Origin: an uncultured Lachnospiraceae bacterium
GTDB lineage: Bacteria; Bacillota; Clostridia; Lachnospirales; Lachnospiraceae
Assembly: GCA_946414825.1 (NCBI GenBank)
Contig: CAMKQB010000023.1
Coordinates: 1 to 32,861 of the forward strand
Direction of reading: 5' to 3'
DNA length: 32,861 bases
The notes under the pieces are model-generated. The model saw nothing but the letters and a program-made list of their open reading frames with translations. It was not told the DNA's origin and did not search any database. The position numbers and the translations under genes are program-made. Below, piece after piece: positions 24,517-32,829 of the stretch (positions are counted from its first letter, which is position 1; each line of letters opens with the position of its first letter).

Positions 24517-26202
24517 TTAGTCGTAATATGCAACCTTGACAAGTTCTTCAACTGTTGTAAGGCCCTGTTCAATCAGTTCCATACAGCTCTCTTTCAGGGT
24601 AAGCATACCCAGTTCCTGGCGAGCATATGTCTTGATATCTTCCGCAGATTCATCGTCTGATATCATCTTACGAACCTTTTTATCTATAGGCAATATCTCA
24701 TGGATAGATATACGACCTCTATAACCGGTTCCATTACATTTCTTGCATCCGACCTTGTGCATTACTCTAGGAAGAGGCTTTCCAACTATTCTTTGTTCTT
24801 CTGCAGTCATCTCTCCCCAGGTTCCACAATCCGGACAAACCTTACGTACAAGTCTCTGAGCTATGATACCAACAAGTGAGTTGGCCAGCATATATGGCTC
24901 GATACCCATATCTATAAGTCGTGTAACTGATGATGCAGCATCATTAGTATGAAGTGTAGAAAGAACCAGGTGACCAGTTATAGCTGCTCTAACTGATATG
25001 GACGCAGTTTCAGCATCACGGGTCTCACCCAGCATGATAATATCCGGATCCTGACGAAGCAGTGCCCTAAGTCCTACTTCGAAGGTAAGACCAGCGGTAT
25101 TATTAACCTGCATCTGATTCAGCTTTGGCAGGTTTTTCTCTACCGGATCCTCTATAGTTGATATATTCACCGCTCTCTGAGACAGCTCAGAAAGTATCAT
25201 ATACAAAGTGGTAGACTTACCAGAACCTGTAGGTCCTGTTACATATACTATACCGTTAGGTGACTGGAGCATCTGGCTGACTATCTGATAATTACGATCA
25301 TTCATACCAAAAGTTCCACTATGATCAATTGTAGCCGCAGATGCTAGAAGTCTAAGAACCGCCTTCTCACCAAATACAGTAGGAATAACGGATACTCTGA
25401 CATTTATAGGTGTACCCTCTACATTAGTCTTAAAGTGACCATCTTGAGGAATACGACGTTCAGCGATATCCAGATCACCAATAATCTTTACACGAGCTAT
25501 TAGAGAATTGTGGATATTCTTAGGTAATGTCATGAAGTCTACTATTACACCATCCATACGCATACGAACTGATGTATGTTTCTCAAAAGGCTCTATATGA
25601 ATATCTGAAACATTTGAGTTATAAGCACGTACAACAAGAGAATTCAGCAAATTGATAATAGGTGTATCATCATCAGCATCTTCTACATTTACTTCGATGA
25701 TATCATCTTCAGCTAGACTTGACTTAGCAGCTTTATCAGCAGCCTTCTTCGCTGATACTTCTGAATAATAATACTGAATAGCATTATCAAGAGGCTGCTT
25801 CTCTGTCAGTTCTATCTTAAGATCGGCACCTGTTACCTGTCGTATATCTTCCAAACCATAGAAGTTAAGAGGATCATTTGTCAGAAGATAAAGTACTCCA
25901 TCCTCTATTCTATACGCCATCATTCCATACTTTTCAGCAAGTGGCTGTGGTATAGTTTCAACCGCATTTATATCAACAGCCAGGTCGGCTATATTTACCA
26001 CATCATACTGAAGTCTTCGACCAAGTGCTTCCAGCATCTGTTTTTCAGTAATGATATTCATCTCTATCAGAGCGCCACCAAGTCGAACACCTTCATGTGT
26101 CTTGGTATACTCAAGAGCTGCTCCTATATCATCGTCCGTAACATAACCGAATTCCTTCAGGACATCTCCTATACGTATGTTCTTGTTAGACCTCATCTCC
26201 AT
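24517..26202 (-). CDS. pilB: Type IV pilus assembly ATPase PilB (GspE family)
   Basis: 561 aa cytoplasmic hexameric ATPase powering pilin polymerisation. The N-terminal MshEN/T2SSE_N-type region (about 1-150; RIGDVLKEFGYVTDDDI, then RLGGALIEM) can bind c-di-GMP in some homologues. The catalytic core has Walker A GPTGSGKS (323-330), Asp box STIEDPVE, Walker B PDIIMLGETRD (386-396) and His box TGHLVLSTLHTN (409-420). A zinc-binding Cys tetrad is formed by CPDC (456-459) and CKKC (486-489). Length is normal. It lies 14 nt after the PilO-like gene. No PilT retraction ATPase is in the window. Confidence 0.96.
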   Translation of the reverse strand: MEMRSNKNIRIGDVLKEFGYVTDDDIGAALEYTKTHEGVRLGGALIEMNIITEKQMLEALGRRLQYDVVNIADLAVDINAVETIPQPLAEKYGMMAYRIEDGVLYLLTNDPLNFYGLEDIRQVTGADLKIELTEKQPLDNAIQYYYSEVSAKKAADKAAKSSLAEDDIIEVNVEDADDDTPIINLLNSLVVRAYNSNVSDIHIEPFEKHTSVRMRMDGVIVDFMTLPKNIHNSLIARVKIIGDLDIAERRIPQDGHFKTNVEGTPINVRVSVIPTVFGEKAVLRLLASAATIDHSGTFGMNDRNYQIVSQMLQSPNGIVYVTGPTGSGKSTTLYMILSELSQRAVNISTIEDPVEKNLPKLNQMQVNNTAGLTFEVGLRALLRQDPDIIMLGETRDAETASISVRAAITGHLVLSTLHTNDAASSVTRLIDMGIEPYMLANSLVGIIAQRLVRKVCPDCGTWGEMTAEEQRIVGKPLPRVMHKVGCKKCNGTGYRGRISIHEILPIDKKVRKMISDDESAEDIKTYARQELGMLTLKESCMELIEQGLTTVEELVKVAYYD

Positions 26203-26216
26203 AAGCTAGTTTCCTC

Positions 26217-27134
26217 TTATTCTTCCCCTGTTTCTGTTTCTTCTGTTTCTGTACCTTCTACCGCTTCACCATCTGTATTAACATCTGTTGTGTCGCACAT
26301 ATATATTTCCAGTTTTACTGTTAATGATTTCTTTGTTTTGAGACTCTCTACTGCCGCATCTTCTTCAGCAGTTACACCTTCAGAACTATCAGTAACAGCA
26401 TCTGTTATTTCCTCTGAGGTTGTTCCTCTGATAAGATTTCTATATTCCCCCCATGAATACCCAACCATAAGGATTCTCTTATCACTATTTATGATGTCGT
26501 CAATAAAGTTCTCAAGATCATCTAGATCGCCACCAACCGTCATAGTCACTGGAACAGCATAGATATCTGTATTTGGTCTGTAGCCTCCCTCTTCTTCACC
26601 GAAAACTTCAGCATTTATCTCTTCTGCACTCTTCGTAGGCGCGGCTGAAACTCCTGCCCCACCTAGTGATGGATCGTTTACATCTGATTCAGCAGAAGTT
26701 GCCGCCTCAGTATCCTGATAAGCCGCCATTTGTTGAAGCTGAATATTATATAACTGTGAATTCTTGTAAGCCATTCTCTCTGATGGAGTAGTTGGAACCT
26801 TAAAACTTAGATCATAGATATCTAGATTATTACTTGTGGCCATCTCAGTCATCATTTTATCGACTTCTGAACTACTAAGTATCTGGAAGAATTCGTCCTT
26901 CTTATCAGCTATTCGAGACTCATAATCATCAGCTTGTATCTGAATAGTGCCAACATTTAAAAGTTTTAATTCATTTATCTTCTTTATATTTTCTTCCTTA
27001 ACGATCTTATCAGAAATGCTATTATAAGCCTTAATCTGAGGAAGTATCCCCCAGTATCCTATAGCAACAATTATTACTCCTATAAGCATACCTACGAGGA
27101 GCTTCTTATCACGTTCTGTCATAGTTGATTTCAT
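26217..27134 (-). CDS. PilO-like type IV pilus alignment protein
   Basis: 305 aa. A short basic N terminus is followed by one membrane helix (LLVGMLIGVIIVAIGYWGI, about 12-31), a coiled-coil segment (about 35-85) and an extracytoplasmic ferredoxin-like region (IYDLSF..., then IYAVPVTMTVGGDLDDLENFIDDI). That is the PilO/GspM layout. The body has a Ser/Ala-rich insertion (about 142-185) and the C-terminal tail is strongly Glu/Thr-rich. It follows the PilM-PilN fusion and precedes pilB, as expected for the inner-membrane PilMNO complex. Sequence similarity to classical PilO is weak, so the assignment rests on topology and order. Confidence 0.75.
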   Translation of the reverse strand: MKSTMTERDKKLLVGMLIGVIIVAIGYWGILPQIKAYNSISDKIVKEENIKKINELKLLNVGTIQIQADDYESRIADKKDEFFQILSSSEVDKMMTEMATSNNLDIYDLSFKVPTTPSERMAYKNSQLYNIQLQQMAAYQDTEAATSAESDVNDPSLGGAGVSAAPTKSAEEINAEVFGEEEGGYRPNTDIYAVPVTMTVGGDLDDLENFIDDIINSDKRILMVGYSWGEYRNLIRGTTSEEITDAVTDSSEGVTAEEDAAVESLKTKKSLTVKLEIYMCDTTDVNTDGEAVEGTETEETETGEE

Positions 27135-27149
27135 ATCTGCTCCCCCTTC

Positions 27150-28619
27150 CTATTTATCTCTTCCAACTGATTCCGCAAGTGTACAAATAACATGTATGTC
27201 ATATAGTTTGTCCGTCTCACTATAGGTATAACCTGTATGATCGACATTCATGAATATATCTTCTTCAAGTAGCTTATCGATATACTTGTATATATCATTT
27301 ACATCATCCGCCTTAGCCGAAAATGTAACTCTACCCTCTTCTGCATCAAAGCTTAGAATCTCTATCTTCGCATAACCTCTAGCAGTTTCTTCTATGGTAG
27401 CTATAACATCATCATTACAAACCGGATAAGAATCAATCGTTTCGACAACTGTATTAATAGAGTTATACTTCGCAAGCATTGTATCTCGTTTTTCAACAGC
27501 TGCATCGTATTCAGCACTCTGCATTAAAACGGTCGGACTATTGTTATAACTCTTCGCTTCATCGTATTTTGATTGTTGTATAAGTCTAAAGGTAATCGCT
27601 ATACCAAGTCCTACAAGCATAACAGCAAGTGTAGCAATAACTGATATAACATACTTCTTTATCTGCGGATCCATTTTTTCTTCCGCATCATCCTTCACAC
27701 TAAAGTGTGTTAGGAAGTTGCTCTCAGGCCCTTGGTCAAACAAACCACTGACAGCATAAAGTGCTGTCTGAGACTCATGAAGAAGCTTAGGATTCGTGCT
27801 AAGACCAGTATTTACAAGTTCTACATTTGTATCAACTCCATGGTCACGAACAACCATGTTATAGGCATTTAAGTTGCTATTATCTGTTCCTGCCACAAAG
27901 ATTCTCTCGACATGAGACTGAATCTTTTCAGCATTCATAAACTGTTCCAGCTGATTCAGTGATCTAGCCAAGTCATCCAAATATTCCGGTGTACCAGGTT
28001 CATTGAAACAACGAACCGAATTGTAGTAACTAAATGTTCCATCTACGAAGAGAACATTTGAAACAAGATTTCCATTTATTACTTGAAGGATAAAAGTTTT
28101 AGCGAATTTTGTAAGTGTATCTTGAGCGTATCCGATTATACTTCCCTCACCAGAGATTATACCCTTTAGGGAGATTCCCATAGCAGCAAAAACCTGCATG
28201 AACTCACGAAGCTGTTCCTTAGGCGCCATCTCAGCATAGAGAAGCTTCACCTTCGTTTTCTTGCTCATACCGATTGATGTATATGCAAGCGTATTCTCTT
28301 CATCCTCACGCTGCATATCTGCAAATTCTCTCTTAATGAAATCAACCGTCTTCTTACCATTTAGGTTTGGTACCTCAATCTTCTTGCCGGCTATCTTGTT
28401 ACTATTAACAACAAGATATACATCCTTCTTAGGAATATTGTTAGCCTCCCAGAATCTCTTAATGTGAGCTTCGAGAGCCTCGGCATCCATGATGATACCA
28501 TTAATAATGCTACCCTCGGGAGCCATGGTTGTGAAGACCTGCTTCAGAGCGCCCTTCTTACTCCTGGTACCAACGGCAATCTGCACTATTTGGTTAGATA
28601 AATAAACACTTACACTCAT
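27150..28619 (-). CDS. PilM-PilN fusion protein
   Basis: 489 aa. Residues about 1-300 look like a PilM actin-like domain: VSVYLSNQIVQIAVG at the first strand, DVYLVVNSNKIAGKKIEVPN, and SGEGSIIGYAQ, FILQVINGNL and IFVAGT later. One membrane helix follows at 321-347, then a periplasmic-type coiled coil and a small PilN-like ferredoxin fold (VTFSAKADDVNDIYKYIDKLLEE...). In most species pilM and pilN are separate genes; here the cytoplasmic ring protein and its membrane partner are one chain, as in GspL of type II secretion. It lies 14 nt downstream of pilC and before the PilO-like gene, filling both slots. The ATP-binding residues cannot be confirmed by eye. Confidence 0.8.
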   Translation of the reverse strand: MSVSVYLSNQIVQIAVGTRSKKGALKQVFTTMAPEGSIINGIIMDAEALEAHIKRFWEANNIPKKDVYLVVNSNKIAGKKIEVPNLNGKKTVDFIKREFADMQREDEENTLAYTSIGMSKKTKVKLLYAEMAPKEQLREFMQVFAAMGISLKGIISGEGSIIGYAQDTLTKFAKTFILQVINGNLVSNVLFVDGTFSYYNSVRCFNEPGTPEYLDDLARSLNQLEQFMNAEKIQSHVERIFVAGTDNSNLNAYNMVVRDHGVDTNVELVNTGLSTNPKLLHESQTALYAVSGLFDQGPESNFLTHFSVKDDAEEKMDPQIKKYVISVIATLAVMLVGLGIAITFRLIQQSKYDEAKSYNNSPTVLMQSAEYDAAVEKRDTMLAKYNSINTVVETIDSYPVCNDDVIATIEETARGYAKIEILSFDAEEGRVTFSAKADDVNDIYKYIDKLLEEDIFMNVDHTGYTYSETDKLYDIHVICTLAESVGRDK

Positions 28620-28633
28620 ACTTTTACCCTTTT

Positions 28634-29842
28634 CTATTTGTTTTGATTTGCTATCGACTGATAAGATCCATAAATAGGCTGGATAACTGCTATCATTATG
28701 AATCCAACTATCGCCGCCATAACAACTATCATAATAGGTTCAACCATTGCTACTAGCTTCTCAATAGCTATCTCACTATCGTAGTCCATCTGATCCGCTA
28801 TAGATACAAGCATGTGATCTAGAGCACCTGTCTCCTCGCCTACCGAAACAGAAGAGGAAAGTTTCTTTACAAACCCATCTATATCAGCAAGTCCCTCAGA
28901 TAGAGGTTTACCAGAACGAATATCTGCTATCATGTCATCAAATTGACTTTCTATATAAGTATTTCCAATCGTAGTTTTAGCTATCTGTAAACATGTAACG
29001 ATAGGAATACCTGCTGCATACATACTTGCAAGAGTTCTTGAAAATCTTGCAGTATAAATAATTTTTCTAAGTCCACCAATCTTTGGCATATGGATTTCCA
29101 TCTTATCAACCATCAGTTTTACCGGTGGCATAGATAGGAGAATCTTAATTGCCATATATAGGATAATAGCGGCAAATATAAGAATGTACCACTTATGAGA
29201 AACAAAATCACTTATAGCCATCAGGATTCTTGTAGCTACAGGAAGTGAATCCATCTGAGCAAATAGCGAATCGAACTGTGGAAGAACGAATCCCATAAGA
29301 ATGAATACAACTATTACAATCAGAACTCCAAGAATCTTAGGATATGTGGTAGAACTCTTAATTTTCTGCTGGAGTCTATATTCCTTGCTATAGTACTCTG
29401 CCATATTGCTTGCAGTTTGGTCCATATTTCCACCAGTCTCTGCACTTCGTATCATATTTACGAAGAGTGCTGGAAAAACTCCGCCCTGCTCTTCCATTGC
29501 ATCTGAAAGAGTCATACCCGAACGAACCTGTCTCAGAATATCTGCATAGATTTTTCTCTCTGATTCCGCAATAGATTCATCTTCAGAAATTATCCTAAGC
29601 GCACGAACAAGAGTAACACCAGCTCCAAGAAGCTTACCGAGATTTCTGGCAAAGTCTGATACTCTGTCATACTTAAGTTTCTTGTGAATGGTTTTACCCT
29701 TCTGTACCTCTTTGGAATCAATCAGAAGCATTCCATCATTTTTTAGTTTTCCGTGGAGCTCAGCCTCGTCATTTGCTTTCATTTCTCCGGTAATTATTCT
29801 ACCGTCTGAATTCTGAGCTCTGTACCTATAGCTTACTGCCAT
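28634..29842 (-). CDS. pilC: Type IV pilus platform protein PilC (GspF family)
   Basis: 402 aa polytopic membrane protein. The N terminus YRYRAQNSDGRIITGEMKANDEAEL is the usual PilC start. Two T2SSF domains are seen: FARNLGKLLGAGVTLVRALRIISED with MIRSAETGGNMD, and FSRTLASMYAAGIPIVTCLQIA with VSVGEETGALDHML. Membrane helices lie at about 170-190, 215-235 and 370-395. It forms the inner platform that PilB turns to extract pilins. Length is normal. It is separated by 86 nt from the truncated prepilin-peptidase-like gene upstream and by 14 nt from the PilM-PilN gene downstream. Confidence 0.95.
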   Translation of the reverse strand: MAVSYRYRAQNSDGRIITGEMKANDEAELHGKLKNDGMLLIDSKEVQKGKTIHKKLKYDRVSDFARNLGKLLGAGVTLVRALRIISEDESIAESERKIYADILRQVRSGMTLSDAMEEQGGVFPALFVNMIRSAETGGNMDQTASNMAEYYSKEYRLQQKIKSSTTYPKILGVLIVIVVFILMGFVLPQFDSLFAQMDSLPVATRILMAISDFVSHKWYILIFAAIILYMAIKILLSMPPVKLMVDKMEIHMPKIGGLRKIIYTARFSRTLASMYAAGIPIVTCLQIAKTTIGNTYIESQFDDMIADIRSGKPLSEGLADIDGFVKKLSSSVSVGEETGALDHMLVSIADQMDYDSEIAIEKLVAMVEPIMIVVMAAIVGFIMIAVIQPIYGSYQSIANQNK

Positions 29843-29928
29843 ATCCTAACTCCATTCCCACATTTAAAATAGATATTATAGGCCATTATCATTTTAATCC
29901 CTATAATAAATTATGTCAACCATTGCTG

Positions 29929-30345
29929 TTATTTCTGTTTTAACTTGTCATATATTATATAAACCACGGTGACAAGCACTACCGATATCAAAAAGACAAG
30001 TGCCGCCATCGGCTTAATTCCAAATACTAATGTTGAGACAACTGCAGAAATGCCACCAAGAGATTCTACTATCGTATATCTCGCCGATATTTTCTCTCCG
30101 CAATATCTACATTTTCCTTTAAGACTGATCCATGAAATAATAGGTATCAAATCTTTGGTTGCCAGCTCATGATGACAACTCGTACACATCGATTTTCCAA
30201 GAGTGAACTGAATCTTTCTTGGAAGCCTGTAAATAATTACATTTAAAAACGAAAATATACTGGCACCAATAGCAAAAAATATAAGCTCGATCAAAACTCT
30301 TGCAGCTATTATAGTCACTTCAAGTATTATATATTCCCTACTCAT
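29929..30345 (-). CDS. Truncated prepilin peptidase-like protein (N-terminal Cys domain only)
   Basis: 138 aa from the ATG at 30345, which overlaps the upstream stop by 8 nt and has GGAG 8 nt before it; a longer in-frame start at 30372 is less likely. SFLNVIIYRLPR, two CxxC pairs (Cys54/57 and Cys79/82), DLIPIISW and CRYCGEKISARYTIVE are the hallmark of the PilD N-terminal methylase domain (PF06750). Two further helices follow, then the chain ends at IIYDKLKQK. Asp133 sits where the first catalytic Asp of A24 peptidases would be, but the second (GxGD) half is absent. Full enzymes have about 220-290 residues. The following 86 nt do not encode the missing part. It cannot be a complete peptidase. 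Confidence 0.85.
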   Translation of the reverse strand: MSREYIILEVTIIAARVLIELIFFAIGASIFSFLNVIIYRLPRKIQFTLGKSMCTSCHHELATKDLIPIISWISLKGKCRYCGEKISARYTIVESLGGISAVVSTLVFGIKPMAALVFLISVVLVTVVYIIYDKLKQK

Positions 30346-30793
30346 CGTCTGTCTCCGATAACGAATAAACATTTAGTATGTAATCTACATCCCAATGAAC
30401 CAAATCACCTTGCTTTGTGTAGTAGACTACATATTTTCCACGACGGAAGGTCATACCTGTTAAGTCGTGCTTAGTTGTATTATAAGCAGTAATGGTGTAG
30501 CTTCCTTCAGTCGTATAGATAGTTTCAGCCATTTCTTTTACACCATCAGCTATTCCATTTTTCTTAGTTGGATCATATATGGTTTTGCCCTTGCCATACA
30601 TCTCGATATCAGCAGAACGAAGTGCCATCTGGACATTCTTGGCATCACGAAGAGCGGCCCTTGCATCCCTCTTGATTTTAACAAATGCAAATAAAGCCAC
30701 ACATAGAAGAAGTATTCCAATAACTATCAGAATAATCTTAAGATATTTACCTACATTTAACCTTGTCTCTACCTGTCCCATATAGTTCCCCAC
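30338..30793 (-). CDS. Small pilin-like membrane protein of the pilus operon, function unknown
   Basis: 151 aa from a GTG at 30793, or 147 aa from an ATG at 30781 (GGGG 6 nt before it); both are possible. One membrane helix (about 19-42) is followed by DARAALRDAKNVQMALRSADIEMYG, which resembles the amphipathic part of a pilin N-terminal helix, then a small beta-rich domain with several Tyr. There is no G|FxxxE prepilin site, so the helix is probably an uncleaved anchor. It lies between minor pilins and the truncated peptidase, with translational coupling to the latter. It may be an assembly accessory or an atypical minor pilin. Confidence 0.7.
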   Translation of the reverse strand: MGNYMGQVETRLNVGKYLKIILIVIGILLLCVALFAFVKIKRDARAALRDAKNVQMALRSADIEMYGKGKTIYDPTKKNGIADGVKEMAETIYTTEGSYTITAYNTTKHDLTGMTFRRGKYVVYYTKQGDLVHWDVDYILNVYSLSETDDE

Positions 30794-30805
30794 TTTTCCC
30801 CTATT

Positions 30806-31498
30806 TTACGGATTCTCTGGCGTTGCCGGCGCCGGTGCTTTATAGTTGTACATCCTTACAAATCTGTAGGACTTGTAATCACCGTAGCGCTCACTATGAA
30901 GCTTAAGCAGAATTACAACAACATCATTTCCATAACCCGTAGTGTCGTTTATTCCATAACTATTAGCAAGAGCCTGATTTGTTCCATCATTCAGGCTTCC
31001 GCCTCTTATAAACTTTAACTCGGATACTTGATATCCGTTATATACATTCTTATCAAACTTCCATGTATTAGAATTGATAGTTCCTTCTTCATTAGTAAAT
31101 CCAAAATACTCTATTTTGAAAACCTTTTCCGACGAATCCTTATCAAGTGTATCTACAAACAACATAACTTTAGTATTGGTTTTGTCATATAAAGTGATGT
31201 TAGAACCAGATGTTTTATCAGCTGCACCTTCTGTCTTACCCTCTCCAAAAAGGATGACATCACCATCCAGCTTAGCGCCCTCTATCTCTGACTGAGCCTT
31301 CTCCATAATAATGTCTGAAACCTGTTTACCGTATGTTTCTCCCTTTACCTGATAATACAGAGAAGCTATATGGGTAATAATAGAAAATGCAGCAACAAGA
31401 AAAATAGCAAGCAAAACAAAGCATACGAGCATCTCAACAAGCGTCGTACCTTTGTTATTCATAAGCGATATTCTCTTATGATTTCTACATTTAGCCAT
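30806..31498 (-). CDS. Minor type IV pilin (prepilin-like)
   Basis: 230 aa from the ATG at 31498, which has GGAG 6 nt before it inside an alternative 4-codon extension (ATG at 31510). The prepilin signal is MNNKG|TTLVEMLVCFVLLAIF, with a longer basic leader of 17 residues, Gly17 cleavage and Glu at mature +5. The C-terminal domain (about 160 residues) is beta-rich with KVMLFVDTL, YFGFTNEEGT and a final RFVRMYNYKAP, ending in a Pro/Ala tail. The start codon is 1 nt past the stop of the previous gene, implying coupling. By size and position it may correspond to a PilW/GspJ-like minor pilin. Confidence 0.87.
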   Translation of the reverse strand: MAKCRNHKRISLMNNKGTTLVEMLVCFVLLAIFLVAAFSIITHIASLYYQVKGETYGKQVSDIIMEKAQSEIEGAKLDGDVILFGEGKTEGAADKTSGSNITLYDKTNTKVMLFVDTLDKDSSEKVFKIEYFGFTNEEGTINSNTWKFDKNVYNGYQVSELKFIRGGSLNDGTNQALANSYGINDTTGYGNDVVVILLKLHSERYGDYKSYRFVRMYNYKAPAPATPENP

Positions 31499-31499
31499 T

Positions 31500-32015
31500 C
31501 TAATCTCCATTAACTACAATTCTATGATAAAACTGCACTGCTTTAGGTATAATTATTGTATTTTTTCCATGTTCAAAATCACCTAATAAGCTGTGATTTG
31601 ACACTAAACTATTAGCATGAATGTCTGTAAGCCTTAGTCTATATGAATCGCCCTGATAATCAGATGCTTTTCCAGTCACAAGATTTTCCTTTGAAGTCTC
31701 ATCTGATAAAGTCAGATAGAAAAGAGGGCCATTATTTTCCACCGCATCTGTTCTAGGCGTGACTTTGATAGTGCCAACTGTTTTACTAGTCGTCAGCGTA
31801 CCATCAGTTTTTATTTCAGATTTATACATATCCTGATTAAAATCATCAAGAACCTTGCTGGTATCAGCAGCCTTCATCCTTAGCTGGCCGCAGAAAGCAA
31901 TCATCTGGAAAATAAGCGCCAGAATAATAGTAAGGATAAAAAAGGCAACTATCGTTTCAAACATTGTATTACCCTTATTATCAGGATATTTAATTTTATC
32001 CTTGAACTTAACCAT
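31500..32015 (-). CDS. Minor type IV pilin (prepilin-like)
   Basis: 171 aa from the ATG at 32015, preceded by AAAGGTG; a GTG three codons upstream (32024) overlaps that site and is less likely. The N terminus has DNKG|NTMFETIVAFFILTIILALIF: Gly15, Asn at +1 and Glu at +5 of the mature form, so it should be processed. The remaining 130 residues are small, polar and beta-rich, ending YHRIVVNGD. It fits a GspI/PilV-type minor pilin by size and place between the PilX/GspK-like and larger minor pilins. Confidence 0.83.
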   Translation of the reverse strand: MVKFKDKIKYPDNKGNTMFETIVAFFILTIILALIFQMIAFCGQLRMKAADTSKVLDDFNQDMYKSEIKTDGTLTTSKTVGTIKVTPRTDAVENNGPLFYLTLSDETSKENLVTGKASDYQGDSYRLRLTDIHANSLVSNHSLLGDFEHGKNTIIIPKAVQFYHRIVVNGD

Positions 32016-32030
32016 CTGTATCACCTTTAC

Positions 32031-32819
32031 TTATTCTCTAGACTTGAAATCCAAACTCCACATCTCAGTTAATATAATAGGCTTATCAGTGTAATTTGGA
32101 GTTACGTTTGAATTGCTCGGATCTGTTGTTTCGAGCTTCATTGGATTATATATATAATCATTTGTGTCCGGATACTTAGCAACCGCCATATTAGCGATAG
32201 CATTACCCTCTTCACTTGTAGATTCGATAGTACTAATCTTGACCTCATAAGTGTTTATTACTGTATATGTTTGACTTCCACTTTCTGCTATTATTTCGAT
32301 ATGAATCTCCGCTCCAGATCTATCTGAGCCCAACTCTTCGAAATTCTTAGTCTTGAGTTTTTCCTTAATAGCATCATCATCCTTAGGGGTCCAATAAATG
32401 CAAAGCTTCATCGAACCAGGAAAACCTTCAACCGCATCATAATTACCATTAGTCTTAAGATCAAAATATCTAAATGCCTCGTCACGACCATGTCCAGCTG
32501 TATCTGGATCATAGTAAGGCCATGTCTTTGTCCCCTGTAGAGCATTGCATCTTAGATATTTATATAACGCACTATATTTATACGCATCAGGATTATCAAG
32601 TTCATCTTCAAGCGCCACGCTGAGGCTGTTAGCAGCCTCAGAACACCTAACGCTTGATACCTTTTTATTCTGCGAAGCATATAAAGTATACGAAACTAAA
32701 AGCAGCGAAAAGGTAAACACTAAAATAATACCAATGATTACTATCGCCAGCATCATTGCTGCACCACGATTCTTCTCGCGAGAAACCTTATTCGATTTTC
32801 CAAAAATCAAATATGTCAT
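32031..32819 (-). CDS. PilX/GspK-like minor pilin
   Basis: 262 aa. A basic leader ends NRG|AAMMLAIVIIGIILVFTFSLLLVSY. This is the PilX/GspK pattern, with Ala at +1 and no Glu at +5 (Leu24 occupies it), which is characteristic of the subunit thought to sit at the pilus tip and start assembly. The body is polar, with 'CSEAANSLSVALEDELDN' helix and a domain holding two more cysteines. AAGG lies upstream of the ATG. It is the first complete gene of the pilus operon within the window; the promoter must lie beyond the right edge. Confidence 0.78.
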   Translation of the reverse strand: MTYLIFGKSNKVSREKNRGAAMMLAIVIIGIILVFTFSLLLVSYTLYASQNKKVSSVRCSEAANSLSVALEDELDNPDAYKYSALYKYLRCNALQGTKTWPYYDPDTAGHGRDEAFRYFDLKTNGNYDAVEGFPGSMKLCIYWTPKDDDAIKEKLKTKNFEELGSDRSGAEIHIEIIAESGSQTYTVINTYEVKISTIESTSEEGNAIANMAVAKYPDTNDYIYNPMKLETTDPSNSNVTPNYTDKPIILTEMWSLDFKSRE

Positions 32820-32829
32820 TTCTTAACCT

